A stretch of 64,000 nt of DNA. Origin: an uncultured Lentisphaerota bacterium. GTDB taxonomy: Bacteria; Verrucomicrobiota; Kiritimatiellia; CAIQIC01. Location: the NCBI GenBank assembly GCA_903889245.1, contig CAISWQ010000102.1, positions 1 to 64,000 on the forward strand. Direction: 5' to 3'. Made by a program: the position numbers and the translations under genes. Positions 54,164-62,335 of the stretch are shown one piece after another. Under the pieces are notes generated by a model, which had not been told where the DNA came from, searched no databases, and saw only the letters and a program-made list of their open reading frames with translations. Numbering within the stretch: position 1 is the stretch's first letter; every line of letters begins with the position of its first letter.

Positions 54164-54655
54164 TTAATCCAGTTCCACGAGGAAGAGCGGTTGCCCGAAC
54201 TGCACCGGCGTGGCGTTTTCCACCAGCACCTTGCGGACCGTGCCCTTGAGCTCGGCCTTGATCTCGTTCATCACCTTCATCGCCTCAACGATGCACACGG
54301 TCGTCTCCGCGTCCACGTGCGCGCCGACGCCGGTGAACGGCTCGGCGTCCGGCGAGGCCGAACGGTAGAACGTGCCGACGATCGGCGACTTGATTTCGAC
54401 CAGCTTCTTGCCGCTTTCCGACACGGGCGCCGCGGCCGCCGGAGCGGCGGCGGGGGCGCTGGCTGGGGCGGGTGCCGCGACAGGCGCGGGAGCCGCCATG
54501 ACCATGGGGGCCGCCGGCGCCGAGACAATCACCTGCGGCTCGGCGGCATTGCGCCGCTTGATCGCGATCCGAAAGCCCTCTTCTTCCATTTCAAATTCGC
54601 AGAGCTCGTTGCTCTTCATCAACTCGATCACGGTCTTGATCTGTTCAATATCCAT
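54164..54655 (-). CDS. accB: Acetyl-CoA carboxylase, biotin carboxyl carrier protein
   Basis: 163 residues. N-terminal dimer region (MDIEQIKTVIELMKSNELCEFEME), an Ala/Pro linker (about 48-85) and the C-terminal biotinyl domain with the modified lysine in CIVEAMKVMNEIKAE. GGAGGAG-type ribosome-binding site upstream. First gene of accB-accC-asp23-amaP. Confidence 0.96.
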   Translation of the reverse strand: MDIEQIKTVIELMKSNELCEFEMEEEGFRIAIKRRNAAEPQVIVSAPAAPMVMAAPAPVAAPAPASAPAAAPAAAAPVSESGKKLVEIKSPIVGTFYRSASPDAEPFTGVGAHVDAETTVCIVEAMKVMNEIKAELKGTVRKVLVENATPVQFGQPLFLVELD

Positions 54656-54736
54656 GGTCTCCTCCGGTCGTTATTGCCCTCGGCGCACCCGGCGCCACGG
54701 GCGCGAATGCTACCAACCCCGCCCCGCCCTGTCCAT

Positions 54737-54845
54737 GTCCAAACCTTGGAAAAATCCGCCCGCCGGTTTCCAAGCCTTGGGGAAAATGACGCTGAAATTT
54801 TCCAAGCCTTGGAAAAACCGCGGTTTCCATTTCCAATCCCTGGAA
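54737..54845. repeat. Phased TTCCAAG palindrome array, 4 units
   Basis: Centres at 54744, 54775, 54807 and 54838 (gaps 31, 32, 31; total 94). It fills the gap between the argB stop and the accB start; its last unit touches the argB stop codon region. Confidence 0.92.
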
Positions 54846-54846
54846 C

Positions 54847-55719
54847 TCAGGGAATGATCTCGGTCCCAACGCCCTGGTCGGTGAACAGCTCCAGCAGCAG
54901 CGAGTGCGGCAGGGCGGCATCAATGATGTGGGTCTTGCGGACGCCAGCCTTGATCGCCTTGAGCGCGCCGCCGATCTTCGGCAGCATCCCGCCGGAAATC
55001 ACGCCGCGTGCAATCAGATCCTCGACCTCGCTCATCTGCAATGTCGAAATCAGCGACGACGGGTCATCGAGTTTCGCGAGCAGGCCGGGGACATCCGACA
55101 GGAAGACGAGCTTGCGCGCCTGTAACCGCTCGGCAATCGCGGCGGCGGCCTCGTCGGCGTTGATGTTGTAGATGTGGCGCTCCGGCCCGCGGCCGAGCGG
55201 CGTGATGATGGGCGTGATGTCGGCCTGGAGATAGGCCTTGATCGGCTCGGCATCGAGTTCGACCACGTCACCCACATAGCCCCAGTCGAGCGTCTCGCCG
55301 GTGGCGGAATCCTGCTTGGTGTGCTTCTTGACCTTCAGGATGTCCTCACCGTGGATGCCGCGCGCCTTGCAGCCGAAGCCTTCCAGCGTGGTGACGAGGT
55401 CGGGGTTGACCTCCTGGTTGAGCACCTGCTCGACGATGCGCATCGAGGCTTCGTCGGTGACGCGCAGGCCCTGCACGAAGTTCGGCTTGAGGCCGGCTTC
55501 CTTCATGCGCGCGTTGATCGCTTTGCCGCCGCCGTGGATCACCACCGGGCGCAAGCCAACGCACTCCATGAACGCCACGTCCTGCAGCACGCTCTCGACG
55601 CAGGCCTTGTCCTCCATCGCGCTGCCGCCGAGCTTCACGACGACCGTCTCGCCGCGGAACTTCTGGATGTAGGGCAACGCCTCGACCAGCACTTCCGCCT
55701 TCTGGATCACTTTCTTCAT
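54847..55719 (-). CDS. argB: Acetylglutamate kinase
   Basis: 290 residues. Phosphorylates N-acetylglutamate in arginine synthesis. Motifs of the amino-acid kinase family: VVKLGGSAMED, VIHGGGKAINARMKEAGL, FVQGLRVTDEASM, YNINADEAAAAIAERL, and ISGGMLPKIGGALKAIKAGVRK. The ORF track adds 150 upstream codons that are an argJ shadow; the ATG at 55719 lies five bases after the argJ stop. Confidence 0.96.
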   Translation of the reverse strand: MKKVIQKAEVLVEALPYIQKFRGETVVVKLGGSAMEDKACVESVLQDVAFMECVGLRPVVIHGGGKAINARMKEAGLKPNFVQGLRVTDEASMRIVEQVLNQEVNPDLVTTLEGFGCKARGIHGEDILKVKKHTKQDSATGETLDWGYVGDVVELDAEPIKAYLQADITPIITPLGRGPERHIYNINADEAAAAIAERLQARKLVFLSDVPGLLAKLDDPSSLISTLQMSEVEDLIARGVISGGMLPKIGGALKAIKAGVRKTHIIDAALPHSLLLELFTDQGVGTEIIP

Positions 55720-55724
55720 TCGGG

Positions 55725-56933
55725 TCACTCCACGTAGTTGATGCGCACATATTCCTCGGTGCAGTCGCAGGTATAGACCACCGCCGCGCCCTGGCCGAGG
55801 TTCAGGTTGATGGTGAGGGTGAACTTCTTCTGCCGTTGGATTTTCTCCAGCGCCTTCAGCGGCGTGCCGGCGAAGACGCCGTTCTGCACCGCGAGCAGGT
55901 CGTCGTAGTGGATCGAAACCTTCTCCTCCTCCACCTTGGCGCGCGAGTAGCCGATGGCATCCATCAGCCGCCCCCAGTTCGGATAGTCGCCCACCCACGA
56001 GGTCTTCACGAGCAGCGAGTTTGCCACCGCGCGCGCCGCGAGGTCGGCCTCGGCATCGCTCCGCGCGCCGAGCACGCGGACGGTGACGAGCTTGGTTGCG
56101 CCCTCGCCATCGGCCGCCATCTTGATCGCGAGGTTCAGCGCCACGGCGTTGAGCGCCGCGCAGAACGTCGCCCACGCCGGATGGCCGGGCTTGAGCGGCT
56201 TGTTGCCCGCGACGCCGTTGGCCAGCAGCAACGTCGTGTCATTCGTGCTGCGGTCGCCATCCACGCTGACGCGGTTGAAGCTCTGGTCCGCCGCCGCCTT
56301 GAGCGCGCCCTGCAACGCCTTGCGCTCCACCGCGGCATCGGTCAGGATGAACGCGAGCATCGTCGCCATGTTCGGCTCGATCATGCCCGCGCCCTTGGCC
56401 ATGCCCGTCAGCGTCACCGGTTTGCCGTTCACCTTGAACGTCACCGTCGCGTGCTTGATCCGCGTATCGGTGGTCATGATCGCGGTCGCCGCGTTCTTGC
56501 CGCCGCGCGGCGAGAGCGCCGCCGCGACCTTGCCGATGCCTTCCTCGATGATCGCCATCGGCATCGCGATGCCGATGCGGCCGGTCGAGCAGACGAACAC
56601 CTGTTTCTTCGGCGCGCCGAGCAGCAGGCCGGTCAGTTCCGTCATGCGGTCGGCGTCGCGCAGACCCTGCGGGCCGTTGCACGCGTTCGCGTTGCCGCTG
56701 TTGATGATGACGGCGCGCGCCACGCCGCCGCGTACGCGCTCGCGGTCGAGCTTGACCGTCGCGCTCTGCACCTGGTTGGTCGTGAACACGCCGGCGACCG
56801 CCGCGGGGACATCGGAGACCAGCAGCGCCATGTCACGCCGCCCGCTCCGCTTCAAACCGATCGCCTCGCCCGCCGCGCGAAAGCCGCCCGGCAACTGCAC
56901 CGTTTCCTGCACCACCATCTGCACTTTGCTCAT
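55725..56933 (-). CDS. argJ: Glutamate N-acetyltransferase (ornithine acetyltransferase)
   Basis: 402 residues. Transfers acetyl from acetylornithine to glutamate. The autocleavage and nucleophile threonine is T191 in GMIEPNMATMLAFI; VFTTNQVQSATVKLD, NSGNANACNGPQG and DGDRSTNDTTLLLANG also fit. The C-terminus CTEEYVRINYVE is typical. Forms argJ-argB; a cyclic pathway is implied. Confidence 0.96.
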   Translation of the reverse strand: MSKVQMVVQETVQLPGGFRAAGEAIGLKRSGRRDMALLVSDVPAAVAGVFTTNQVQSATVKLDRERVRGGVARAVIINSGNANACNGPQGLRDADRMTELTGLLLGAPKKQVFVCSTGRIGIAMPMAIIEEGIGKVAAALSPRGGKNAATAIMTTDTRIKHATVTFKVNGKPVTLTGMAKGAGMIEPNMATMLAFILTDAAVERKALQGALKAAADQSFNRVSVDGDRSTNDTTLLLANGVAGNKPLKPGHPAWATFCAALNAVALNLAIKMAADGEGATKLVTVRVLGARSDAEADLAARAVANSLLVKTSWVGDYPNWGRLMDAIGYSRAKVEEEKVSIHYDDLLAVQNGVFAGTPLKALEKIQRQKKFTLTINLNLGQGAAVVYTCDCTEEYVRINYVE

Positions 56934-57250
56934 GTTATCTCCTGAAATGGACCCGCGTTGATGGAGTGTTGGAGTACGGGAGTGATGCGGTCAGCAAGAA
57001 AGAGGGCCCCTGCCTCGCTGTTCCCGGCATCCCAACACTCCATTACTCCAGTTTTCCCTTCCGCTGCGCGGCGAACGTATCACGTTTGCCGCCGCGCGCC
57101 AACTGCCGGAAAGGCAGCTTCCTCCACTTCTATTTTCAGGGATCCTGGAACGGCGGAGGAAAGTCGTCCACAGCTTTCACAGATTACACCGATGGGAATC
57201 TGTGAAAGCCGCGTAATCTGCGGATGATCTTCTTGTCCGTGGTTGCAGTC

Positions 57251-57300
57251 TTTAGCGGCGGGCTGCGCCCGCCGTCGGCGCGCATAGCGCGCCGCTACAG
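57251..57300. repeat. REP-like palindrome, TAGCGGCG family
   Basis: TAGCGGCGGGCTGCGCCCGCC followed by GGCGCGCATAGCGCGCC: two adjacent hairpins with the same layout and flanks as the copy at 50234-50282. Confidence 0.6.
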
Positions 57301-57470
57301 TCTGCTGGTGGGCGGGAGCTACAGCTCCCGCGAAAACAAACCCACACGCTGATGAGCGCGGGAGCTGTAGCTCCCGCCCACAAGGCAGGCTTCGTTGTCT
57401 TCGTTGCCTTCTGTGCAGCCCCGTTCCTGCTTTCCTGATTTATTTTTGAAAGAGGAAAGGGAGGAGGAAT

Positions 57471-57545
57471 CCACAGATTTTCACCGATTAACACCGCTGG
57501 GAATCTGTGCAATCTGTGGATGGTTTTCCGAGGGCTTGGAAAACA
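57471..57545. repeat. AATCTGTG repeat and one TTCCAAG unit
   Basis: CCACAGATT...AATCTGTGCAATCTGTGG followed by a TTTTCCGAGGGCTTGGAAAA unit centred near 57534. The AATCTGTG block is shared with the stem at 57174-57208. Confidence 0.6.
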
Positions 57546-57599
57546 GCTCTCTGCTTTCTGGTTTCCGCCGCACGTTGACTTGCGCCGGCCCATGGCTGG

Positions 57600-57637
57600 A
57601 AATAAAACGACCCCGCCAGCCGGAGCCGCGGGGTCGT
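57600..57637 (-). terminator. Terminator of rplM-rpsI
   Basis: On the minus strand, stem ACGACCCCGC/GCGGGGTCGT followed by TTTATTT, 20 bp after the rpsI stop. A strong intrinsic terminator. Confidence 0.85.
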
Positions 57638-57656
57638 TCGTCGCGCGCCAGTCCCA

Positions 57657-58055
<399 letters not shown>

Positions 58056-58074
58056 GTTGGTTCTCCCTTATAAA

Positions 58075-58503
58075 TCAGGCGGTGAGGGCCGCGGGTTTCT
58101 GGGCGCTGTGCGGGTGCTCGGCGCCGGCATAGACTTTGAGACGCTTGAACAGCGTGCGGGCGAGGCGGTTCCGGGGCAGCATGTCGCGCACGGCGTGCGT
58201 GATCAGGAATTCCGGGTGTTTGGCGCGCACCTGCGCCGCGGTCTTCTGGTTCAGGCCGCCGGGATAGAGGCTGTAGCTGGAGTAGAGTTTCTGGGTTTCC
58301 TTCGCGCCGGTCAGCTTGACCTTGGCGGCGTTGAGCACCACCACGAAATCGCCCAAATCAAGATGCGGCGCGAACGCCGGCTTATCTTTTCCGCGCAGGA
58401 GTTTGGCGATCTGGACGGCCAACCGCCCGACGGGCTTGTCGGTCGCATCCAGAACATGCCAGGCGCGCTGGACTTCACTTTCCTTAGCCAATGTCGTCTT
58501 CAT
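58075..58503 (-). CDS. rplM: 50S ribosomal protein L13
   Basis: 142 residues. RAWHVLDATDKPVGRLAVQIAKLLRGKDK, DFVVVLNAAKVKLTG, and the MLPRNRLARTLFKRLKVYAGAEHPHSAQKP C-terminus identify L13. A good promoter lies directly upstream. Confidence 0.98.
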   Translation of the reverse strand: MKTTLAKESEVQRAWHVLDATDKPVGRLAVQIAKLLRGKDKPAFAPHLDLGDFVVVLNAAKVKLTGAKETQKLYSSYSLYPGGLNQKTAAQVRAKHPEFLITHAVRDMLPRNRLARTLFKRLKVYAGAEHPHSAQKPAALTA

Positions 58504-58538
58504 TCTTCGTTGCCTTTGGATTGCAGAAACGGGCGCGG

Positions 58539-58567
58539 AGAATAACGGCGGCCCTCTGGGCTGTCAA
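58539..58567 (-). promoter_or_regulatory. rplM-rpsI promoter
   Basis: On the minus strand a perfect TTGACA, 17 bp, then TATTCT. The best promoter match in the window; leader about 30 nt with AAAGG as ribosome-binding site. Confidence 0.7.
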
Positions 58568-58599
58568 CCCTTCTCACGGATTATTTTCGCCGCGCGCCT

Positions 58600-59412
58600 T
58601 CAGAGGCGTTTGCGCAGGTGCGGCGCGGCCAAAACCGTGTTCGTGCGGAGGCTGCCGCCGCCCCAGCGGACGCACACCGCCGCGCCCTGGCGCTGCCGGG
58701 TGTAGTACTCCACCCGCAACTCATGCCAGCCGTTGGTGAGTTCCAGCGGCACCCGCCGCAAACTTTCCTCCCACGTCTGGTCGCGCCAGTTATCCAACAC
58801 GCAGCGGCCCCCGAGGAAGAGCCGCAGGCCCCCGCGGCTCTGACACTGGAAGACATAGTTCGTGGTCTCCGGCGCCAGCAGCCAGCCAGACCAGCGCGCG
58901 GAAAAATCCCCGCGCCCGAACCACCATGGCAAAGGCCGGTCGGCCGGCGAGAGCAGCACATCGAACGTCGTCGTCTGCCAGCCGAGCTGCGTCAGGTTGG
59001 TGTCCCGAAAATACGTCATGAACAAACCGTCCGGCCGCCGCCAGCGGCGTCGCTCACCGAGACCCATCGAGCCAAACCATACGACGACAGCGGCGAGCAC
59101 ATAGAACGCCACGCGCCACCGCGCCTTGCGCCGCAGGGCGGGAGGCCGTTGCCGGTAAAGTTCGGCCGCCAACCGTTCCGCCAGAAGTCGCAGCGCCCGC
59201 CCCTTCAAATCCACGTCTGCAAAGGAGGCCAGCGCCAAGGCGGTCACCGGGGGCGGCCACTGCAAGGCGGCGTTGACCTCCCAGAGTTCCGCCTCGGCCT
59301 GCTGCAGCGCCTCCCGGCAGCGGGCCAGAGCTTTGGCCGTCAGGGCCAGCGTCACCGCACGCGCGGCGCGCTGCACCTTGTCCCGCAACTCACGATGTAG
59401 CTTGGCATCCAT
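58600..59412 (-). CDS. Membrane protein with C-terminal PA14-like domain
   Basis: 270 residues. A helical N-terminal cytoplasmic part (about 1-95), one membrane helix (WRVAFYVLAAVVVWFGSMG), then a PA14-like domain outside (GLFMTYFRDTNLTQLGWQTT, SARWSGWLLAPETTNYVFQCQSRGGLRLFLGG, HELRVEYYTRQRQGAAVCVRW). PA14 domains bind carbohydrate. It starts seven bases after the stop of the membrane protein gene at 59420, so the pair is likely an operon, perhaps for a surface glycan. The start at MDAKLH is preferred. Confidence 0.8.
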   Translation of the reverse strand: MDAKLHRELRDKVQRAARAVTLALTAKALARCREALQQAEAELWEVNAALQWPPPVTALALASFADVDLKGRALRLLAERLAAELYRQRPPALRRKARWRVAFYVLAAVVVWFGSMGLGERRRWRRPDGLFMTYFRDTNLTQLGWQTTTFDVLLSPADRPLPWWFGRGDFSARWSGWLLAPETTNYVFQCQSRGGLRLFLGGRCVLDNWRDQTWEESLRRVPLELTNGWHELRVEYYTRQRQGAAVCVRWGGGSLRTNTVLAAPHLRKRL

Positions 59413-59419
59413 GTTGGGC

Positions 59420-60532
59420 TCACAACAGGGAGCGCACCCACGTCCAGACATCCCAGGCGTTTTGCTCGCGATGGAAGACCTGTCCCAACCACATGTAATA
59501 GGTGGGCGCGAGCGACCCGATCACGGCGACGATCAGCAACACACGCTCTAATTGCAGCCGCAACCGGACGTCTTCCTGCTCCGCCCTCTGCAGCGCATGA
59601 ACCACACAGTGCCAGGCCGGGGCCCACGCCAACAGCGCAAACACACGCGTCGTATCAAGACAGAAGAACGTGATGCCATAGAACGCCACGAGCAACCCGA
59701 GCAACGTCCAGGCATAGCGGCGGTCCAGCCGCAGCAGCACCAGGAAACTGGCTGCGAGCGCAAACCAGACGATGTTTTGCAGCGAAAAAATCGCCACCGG
59801 CAGATGCGCCAGGTTATATTTGATCCAGAACAGCAGGTTGCGGTCGCCGATGTATTCCGCCCGCGAGACGACCTCGATGTTGTTGATGTTCAGGAAAACG
59901 CGCACCGCCAGCCAGCCCGCCACCACGCCTGCCAGCCCCGTGGCCACATGCCGGAACGTCAACCCGCTCTCGCGCGCCAGCCAGCGCAACAACAGCACGC
60001 TCGGCACCGCGAAGGTCGCCGTCGGGTGGTTATAGGCGCCCAGCCCCGCCAGCAGAAAAATGAGCCACCCCTGCCGCACATAAAGCATCAAGGCCAGCAC
60101 CAGGAACGTGATCGCGTCCGGCATCCCGATCCACGACAGCAGCACCACCGTCACCGGGTTCGCCAGCAGCAGCGCCAGCAGCAAGAGCGACCACAGCGGC
60201 CCGTACCGGCGGCGCGAAGCCCGCACCAGATAGACAAAGCCCGCCGCGATGAACGCGAAGCACAGCAGGCCAAAGCTGGTCGGCGCATGCCAGCCCGTCA
60301 CAAAGCCCAGCGTGGGCAGCAGCGGCGATTCCTGGAAATAGTTTTCCTGATGGATATCGGTGCGTTGCTTGAACGGATCTTGGGCCAGCGCACGATAGAA
60401 CTCCCGGGGCACCGTGCCGACGCCGCAATAGAGGAAGGTCAGCAGCGCCAGCAGCGCCAGCGCCAGCCAGAACCGGCGCCGCGCACAGCCGCGCAGCCAG
60501 AGTTCCAGTTGCTCGAAGATCGTCGGTTGCAT
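59420..60532 (-). CDS. Polytopic membrane protein (possible GT-C-type)
   Basis: 370 residues with about nine membrane helices. EFYRALAQDPFKQRTDIHQENYFQE in the first loop and LGAYNHPTATFAVPSVLL suggest an extracytoplasmic active region, as in some polysaccharide-linked membrane transferases, but no family is recognised. Start at MQPTIF; the longer ORF adds 11 residues. Operon with the PA14 protein. Confidence 0.65.
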   Translation of the reverse strand: MQPTIFEQLELWLRGCARRRFWLALALLALLTFLYCGVGTVPREFYRALAQDPFKQRTDIHQENYFQESPLLPTLGFVTGWHAPTSFGLLCFAFIAAGFVYLVRASRRRYGPLWSLLLLALLLANPVTVVLLSWIGMPDAITFLVLALMLYVRQGWLIFLLAGLGAYNHPTATFAVPSVLLLRWLARESGLTFRHVATGLAGVVAGWLAVRVFLNINNIEVVSRAEYIGDRNLLFWIKYNLAHLPVAIFSLQNIVWFALAASFLVLLRLDRRYAWTLLGLLVAFYGITFFCLDTTRVFALLAWAPAWHCVVHALQRAEQEDVRLRLQLERVLLIVAVIGSLAPTYYMWLGQVFHREQNAWDVWTWVRSLL

Positions 60533-60609
60533 CGCGTACGCGGGAGAAAAGCACACCACGGGCACGCCGTCACGCGTTTAATGCCATCGCACCGTGCCGC
60601 CACCAGCAC

Positions 60610-60640
60610 AAAGGCCCGTCACACTCGCGTGGGACGGGCC
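60610..60640 (-). terminator. Hairpin after the Cys-rich peptide gene
   Basis: On the minus strand GGCCCGTC/GACGGGCC stem followed by a short TTT, 25 bp after the stop of the Cys-rich gene. The T-run is weak. Confidence 0.45.
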
Positions 60641-60664
60641 TGCGGTTAAACACCTGACCGGCAC

Positions 60665-60916
60665 TTACGTGCCGCATTTGCACTTGGCCTTGCAGCCGGG
60701 CGAACCGGCGTTGAGGCCGCACTTGGCGCATTTTGCAACGTCCGCTTTGCAGCACTTCTCGCCACCCTTGAGTTCTCCGCACTTGGCGCAGGTGGCGGCT
60801 TGCGCCCCCTCGCCCTTCTTGCCCTTGCCGCAACCACCACAGGCATCCGCATAGGCGCTCATGGAACCCACGGCGACGGCAGCCAGCACAGCCAACAACC
60901 ACAGACTCTTCTTCAT
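60665..60916 (-). CDS. Small secreted Cys-rich protein
   Basis: 83 residues. Signal peptide KKSLWLLAVLAAVAVGSMSAYA, then a 60-residue chain with 11 Cys in CAKCG/CGGCGK-type repeats and many Lys, suggesting metal binding (zinc or copper) in the periplasm. No family recognised. GGATC-type upstream region and a clear signal peptide make it real. Near-repeat structure may mean internal duplication of CAKCG units. Confidence 0.75.
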   Translation of the reverse strand: MKKSLWLLAVLAAVAVGSMSAYADACGGCGKGKKGEGAQAATCAKCGELKGGEKCCKADVAKCAKCGLNAGSPGCKAKCKCGT

Positions 60917-61005
60917 GTTGTTTGATCCTTTCGTGTGCTCAAGACGGGGTGAATGTACTCAATAGTCCGCCAACGTCAATCATCGCTTTTCAGCTCATGC
61001 TGTCT

Positions 61006-62262
61006 TCACTTGCGCACCTGACCATGCCCCCAAATGATAAATTTATAGGTGGTCAATTCCTCAAGCGCCATCGGGCCGCGCGCGTGCAGTTTGTCGGTGC
61101 TGATGCCGATCTCCGCGCCCATGCCGAACTCGCCGCCATCGGTGAAGCGCGTCGAGGCGTTGACGTAGACGGTCGCGGAATCCACCTCGTCGGTGAAGGC
61201 CTTCTGCGCGGACTCATCGGCGGCGACGATCGCGTCGGAGTGATGCGAGCCGTAGTGGTTGATGTGCGCGGCCGCGGCGTGGACATCCTTGACGAGGCCG
61301 ACGGTCAGAATCAGGTCGAGGTATTCCTCGAACCAGTCGGCCTCGGTCGCCGGCTTCATCGCGGGTACGAGGGCGCGCGCGGCGTCGCTGCCGCGCAACT
61401 CGACCTTGCGCGCGGCAAGGCGCGCGGCCATCTGCGGTAAAAACGTCGCGGCAATTTTTTCGTGGACGAGCACTTTCTCGATCGCGTTGCAGACGCCGGG
61501 CCGCTGGCACTTGGCGTTCTCGATGATGTCGAGCGCCATCGGGACCTCGGCGCTGGCGTCCACGTAGACGTGGCAGACGCCCTTGTAATGCTTGATCACC
61601 GGCACGTAGGCCTGCTCGACGACGGCGCGGATCAGGCCCTCGCCGCCGCGCGGGATCGCGAGATCCACGCGGCCCTCGAGCTGGACGAGTTCCCGCACGG
61701 CGTCGCGGTCGGTCGTGGCGACAAGCTGGACGGCATGTTCCGGCAGCCCTTTCTTCGCGCCGCCGGCTTGCAGCGCGGCGGCAATCGCCTGGTTCGAGTA
61801 CAGCGCCTCGGAACCGCCGCGGAGGATCACCGCGTTCGACGCCTTGAGGCACAGCACCGCAGCGTCGGCGGTGACGTTCGGGCGCGACTCGTAGATGATC
61901 GCAATGACGCCGATGGGCACGCGGATTTTTTGGATCTCCAGCCCGTTGGGACGCATCCAACGGCTGATGCACTGGCCGACCGGATCCTTGAGCGCGGCGA
62001 CATCGCGGAGGCCCTTGATCATCGCGTCCACGCGCGCGTCAGTCAGTTGCAGGCGGTCGAGCAGCGCGCTGGAAAGCCCCGCCTTGCGGCCGGCTTCCAG
62101 GTCAACGGCGTTCGCCGCCTTCAAGGCGGCGCGTTGTGCGTCGAGTTCGGCGGCCATCGCCTCGAGGATGGAATTTTTCTTGCGGCTGGAGAGCAGCGCC
62201 AGCGCGCGCGCGGCGGCGACGGCACGGTCGCCCATCTGGATCATGTCATCGTGCAAGCTCAT
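61006..62262 (-). CDS. proA: Glutamate-5-semialdehyde dehydrogenase
   Basis: 418 residues. NADPH-dependent reduction of glutamyl 5-phosphate in proline synthesis. VPIGVIAIIYESRPNVTADAAVLCLKASNAVILRGGSEA, the catalytic-Cys region NAKCQRPGVCNAIEKVLVH, and RFTDGGEFGMGAEIGISTDKLHARGPM match ProA. It follows proB after 73 bp that contain a dispersed repeat. Confidence 0.97.
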   Translation of the reverse strand: MSLHDDMIQMGDRAVAAARALALLSSRKKNSILEAMAAELDAQRAALKAANAVDLEAGRKAGLSSALLDRLQLTDARVDAMIKGLRDVAALKDPVGQCISRWMRPNGLEIQKIRVPIGVIAIIYESRPNVTADAAVLCLKASNAVILRGGSEALYSNQAIAAALQAGGAKKGLPEHAVQLVATTDRDAVRELVQLEGRVDLAIPRGGEGLIRAVVEQAYVPVIKHYKGVCHVYVDASAEVPMALDIIENAKCQRPGVCNAIEKVLVHEKIAATFLPQMAARLAARKVELRGSDAARALVPAMKPATEADWFEEYLDLILTVGLVKDVHAAAAHINHYGSHHSDAIVAADESAQKAFTDEVDSATVYVNASTRFTDGGEFGMGAEIGISTDKLHARGPMALEELTTYKFIIWGHGQVRK

Positions 62263-62335
62263 GTTCGTTCTTTCAAAATTTCCGGCTCTTGTTCTTAACT
62301 CCTAATCTTAATCCGATTAGGATTACGAGTAAGGT
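62263..62335. repeat. Dispersed repeat in the proB-proA gap
   Basis: CTTAACTCCTAATCTTAATC CGATTAGGATTACG: the TCCTAATCTTAATC core is the reverse complement of GATTAAGATTAGGA at 24353-24372. Confidence 0.5.

Larger units (their letters stand above)
56934..57656. other. Repeat-rich intergenic region, five palindromic families
   Basis: 723 bp without a gene, the largest gap. It holds a 12-bp inverted repeat ATGGAGTGTTGG/CCAACACTCCAT (56961-57043), a degenerate TTTTCAGGGATCCTGGAAC unit (57133-57151), a 12-bp stem CTTTCACAGATT/AATCTGTGAAAG (57174-57208), the REP-like element (57251-57300), GGGAGCTACAGCTCCC and GGGAGCTGTAGCTCCC (57311-57378), a 9-bp stem CCACAGATT/AATCTGTGG (57471-57519), one TTCCAAG unit and the rpsI terminator. 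The ORFs in the track here are chance. Confidence 0.65.

Noticed and set aside
53390-55171. A 593-residue plus-strand ORF over accC, accB and argB
   Set aside because: Antisense to three conserved genes and reads through a palindrome array.
57252-57593. Minus-strand ORF of 113 residues
   Set aside because: Lies wholly in dispersed repeats with no ribosome-binding site or protein-like pattern.
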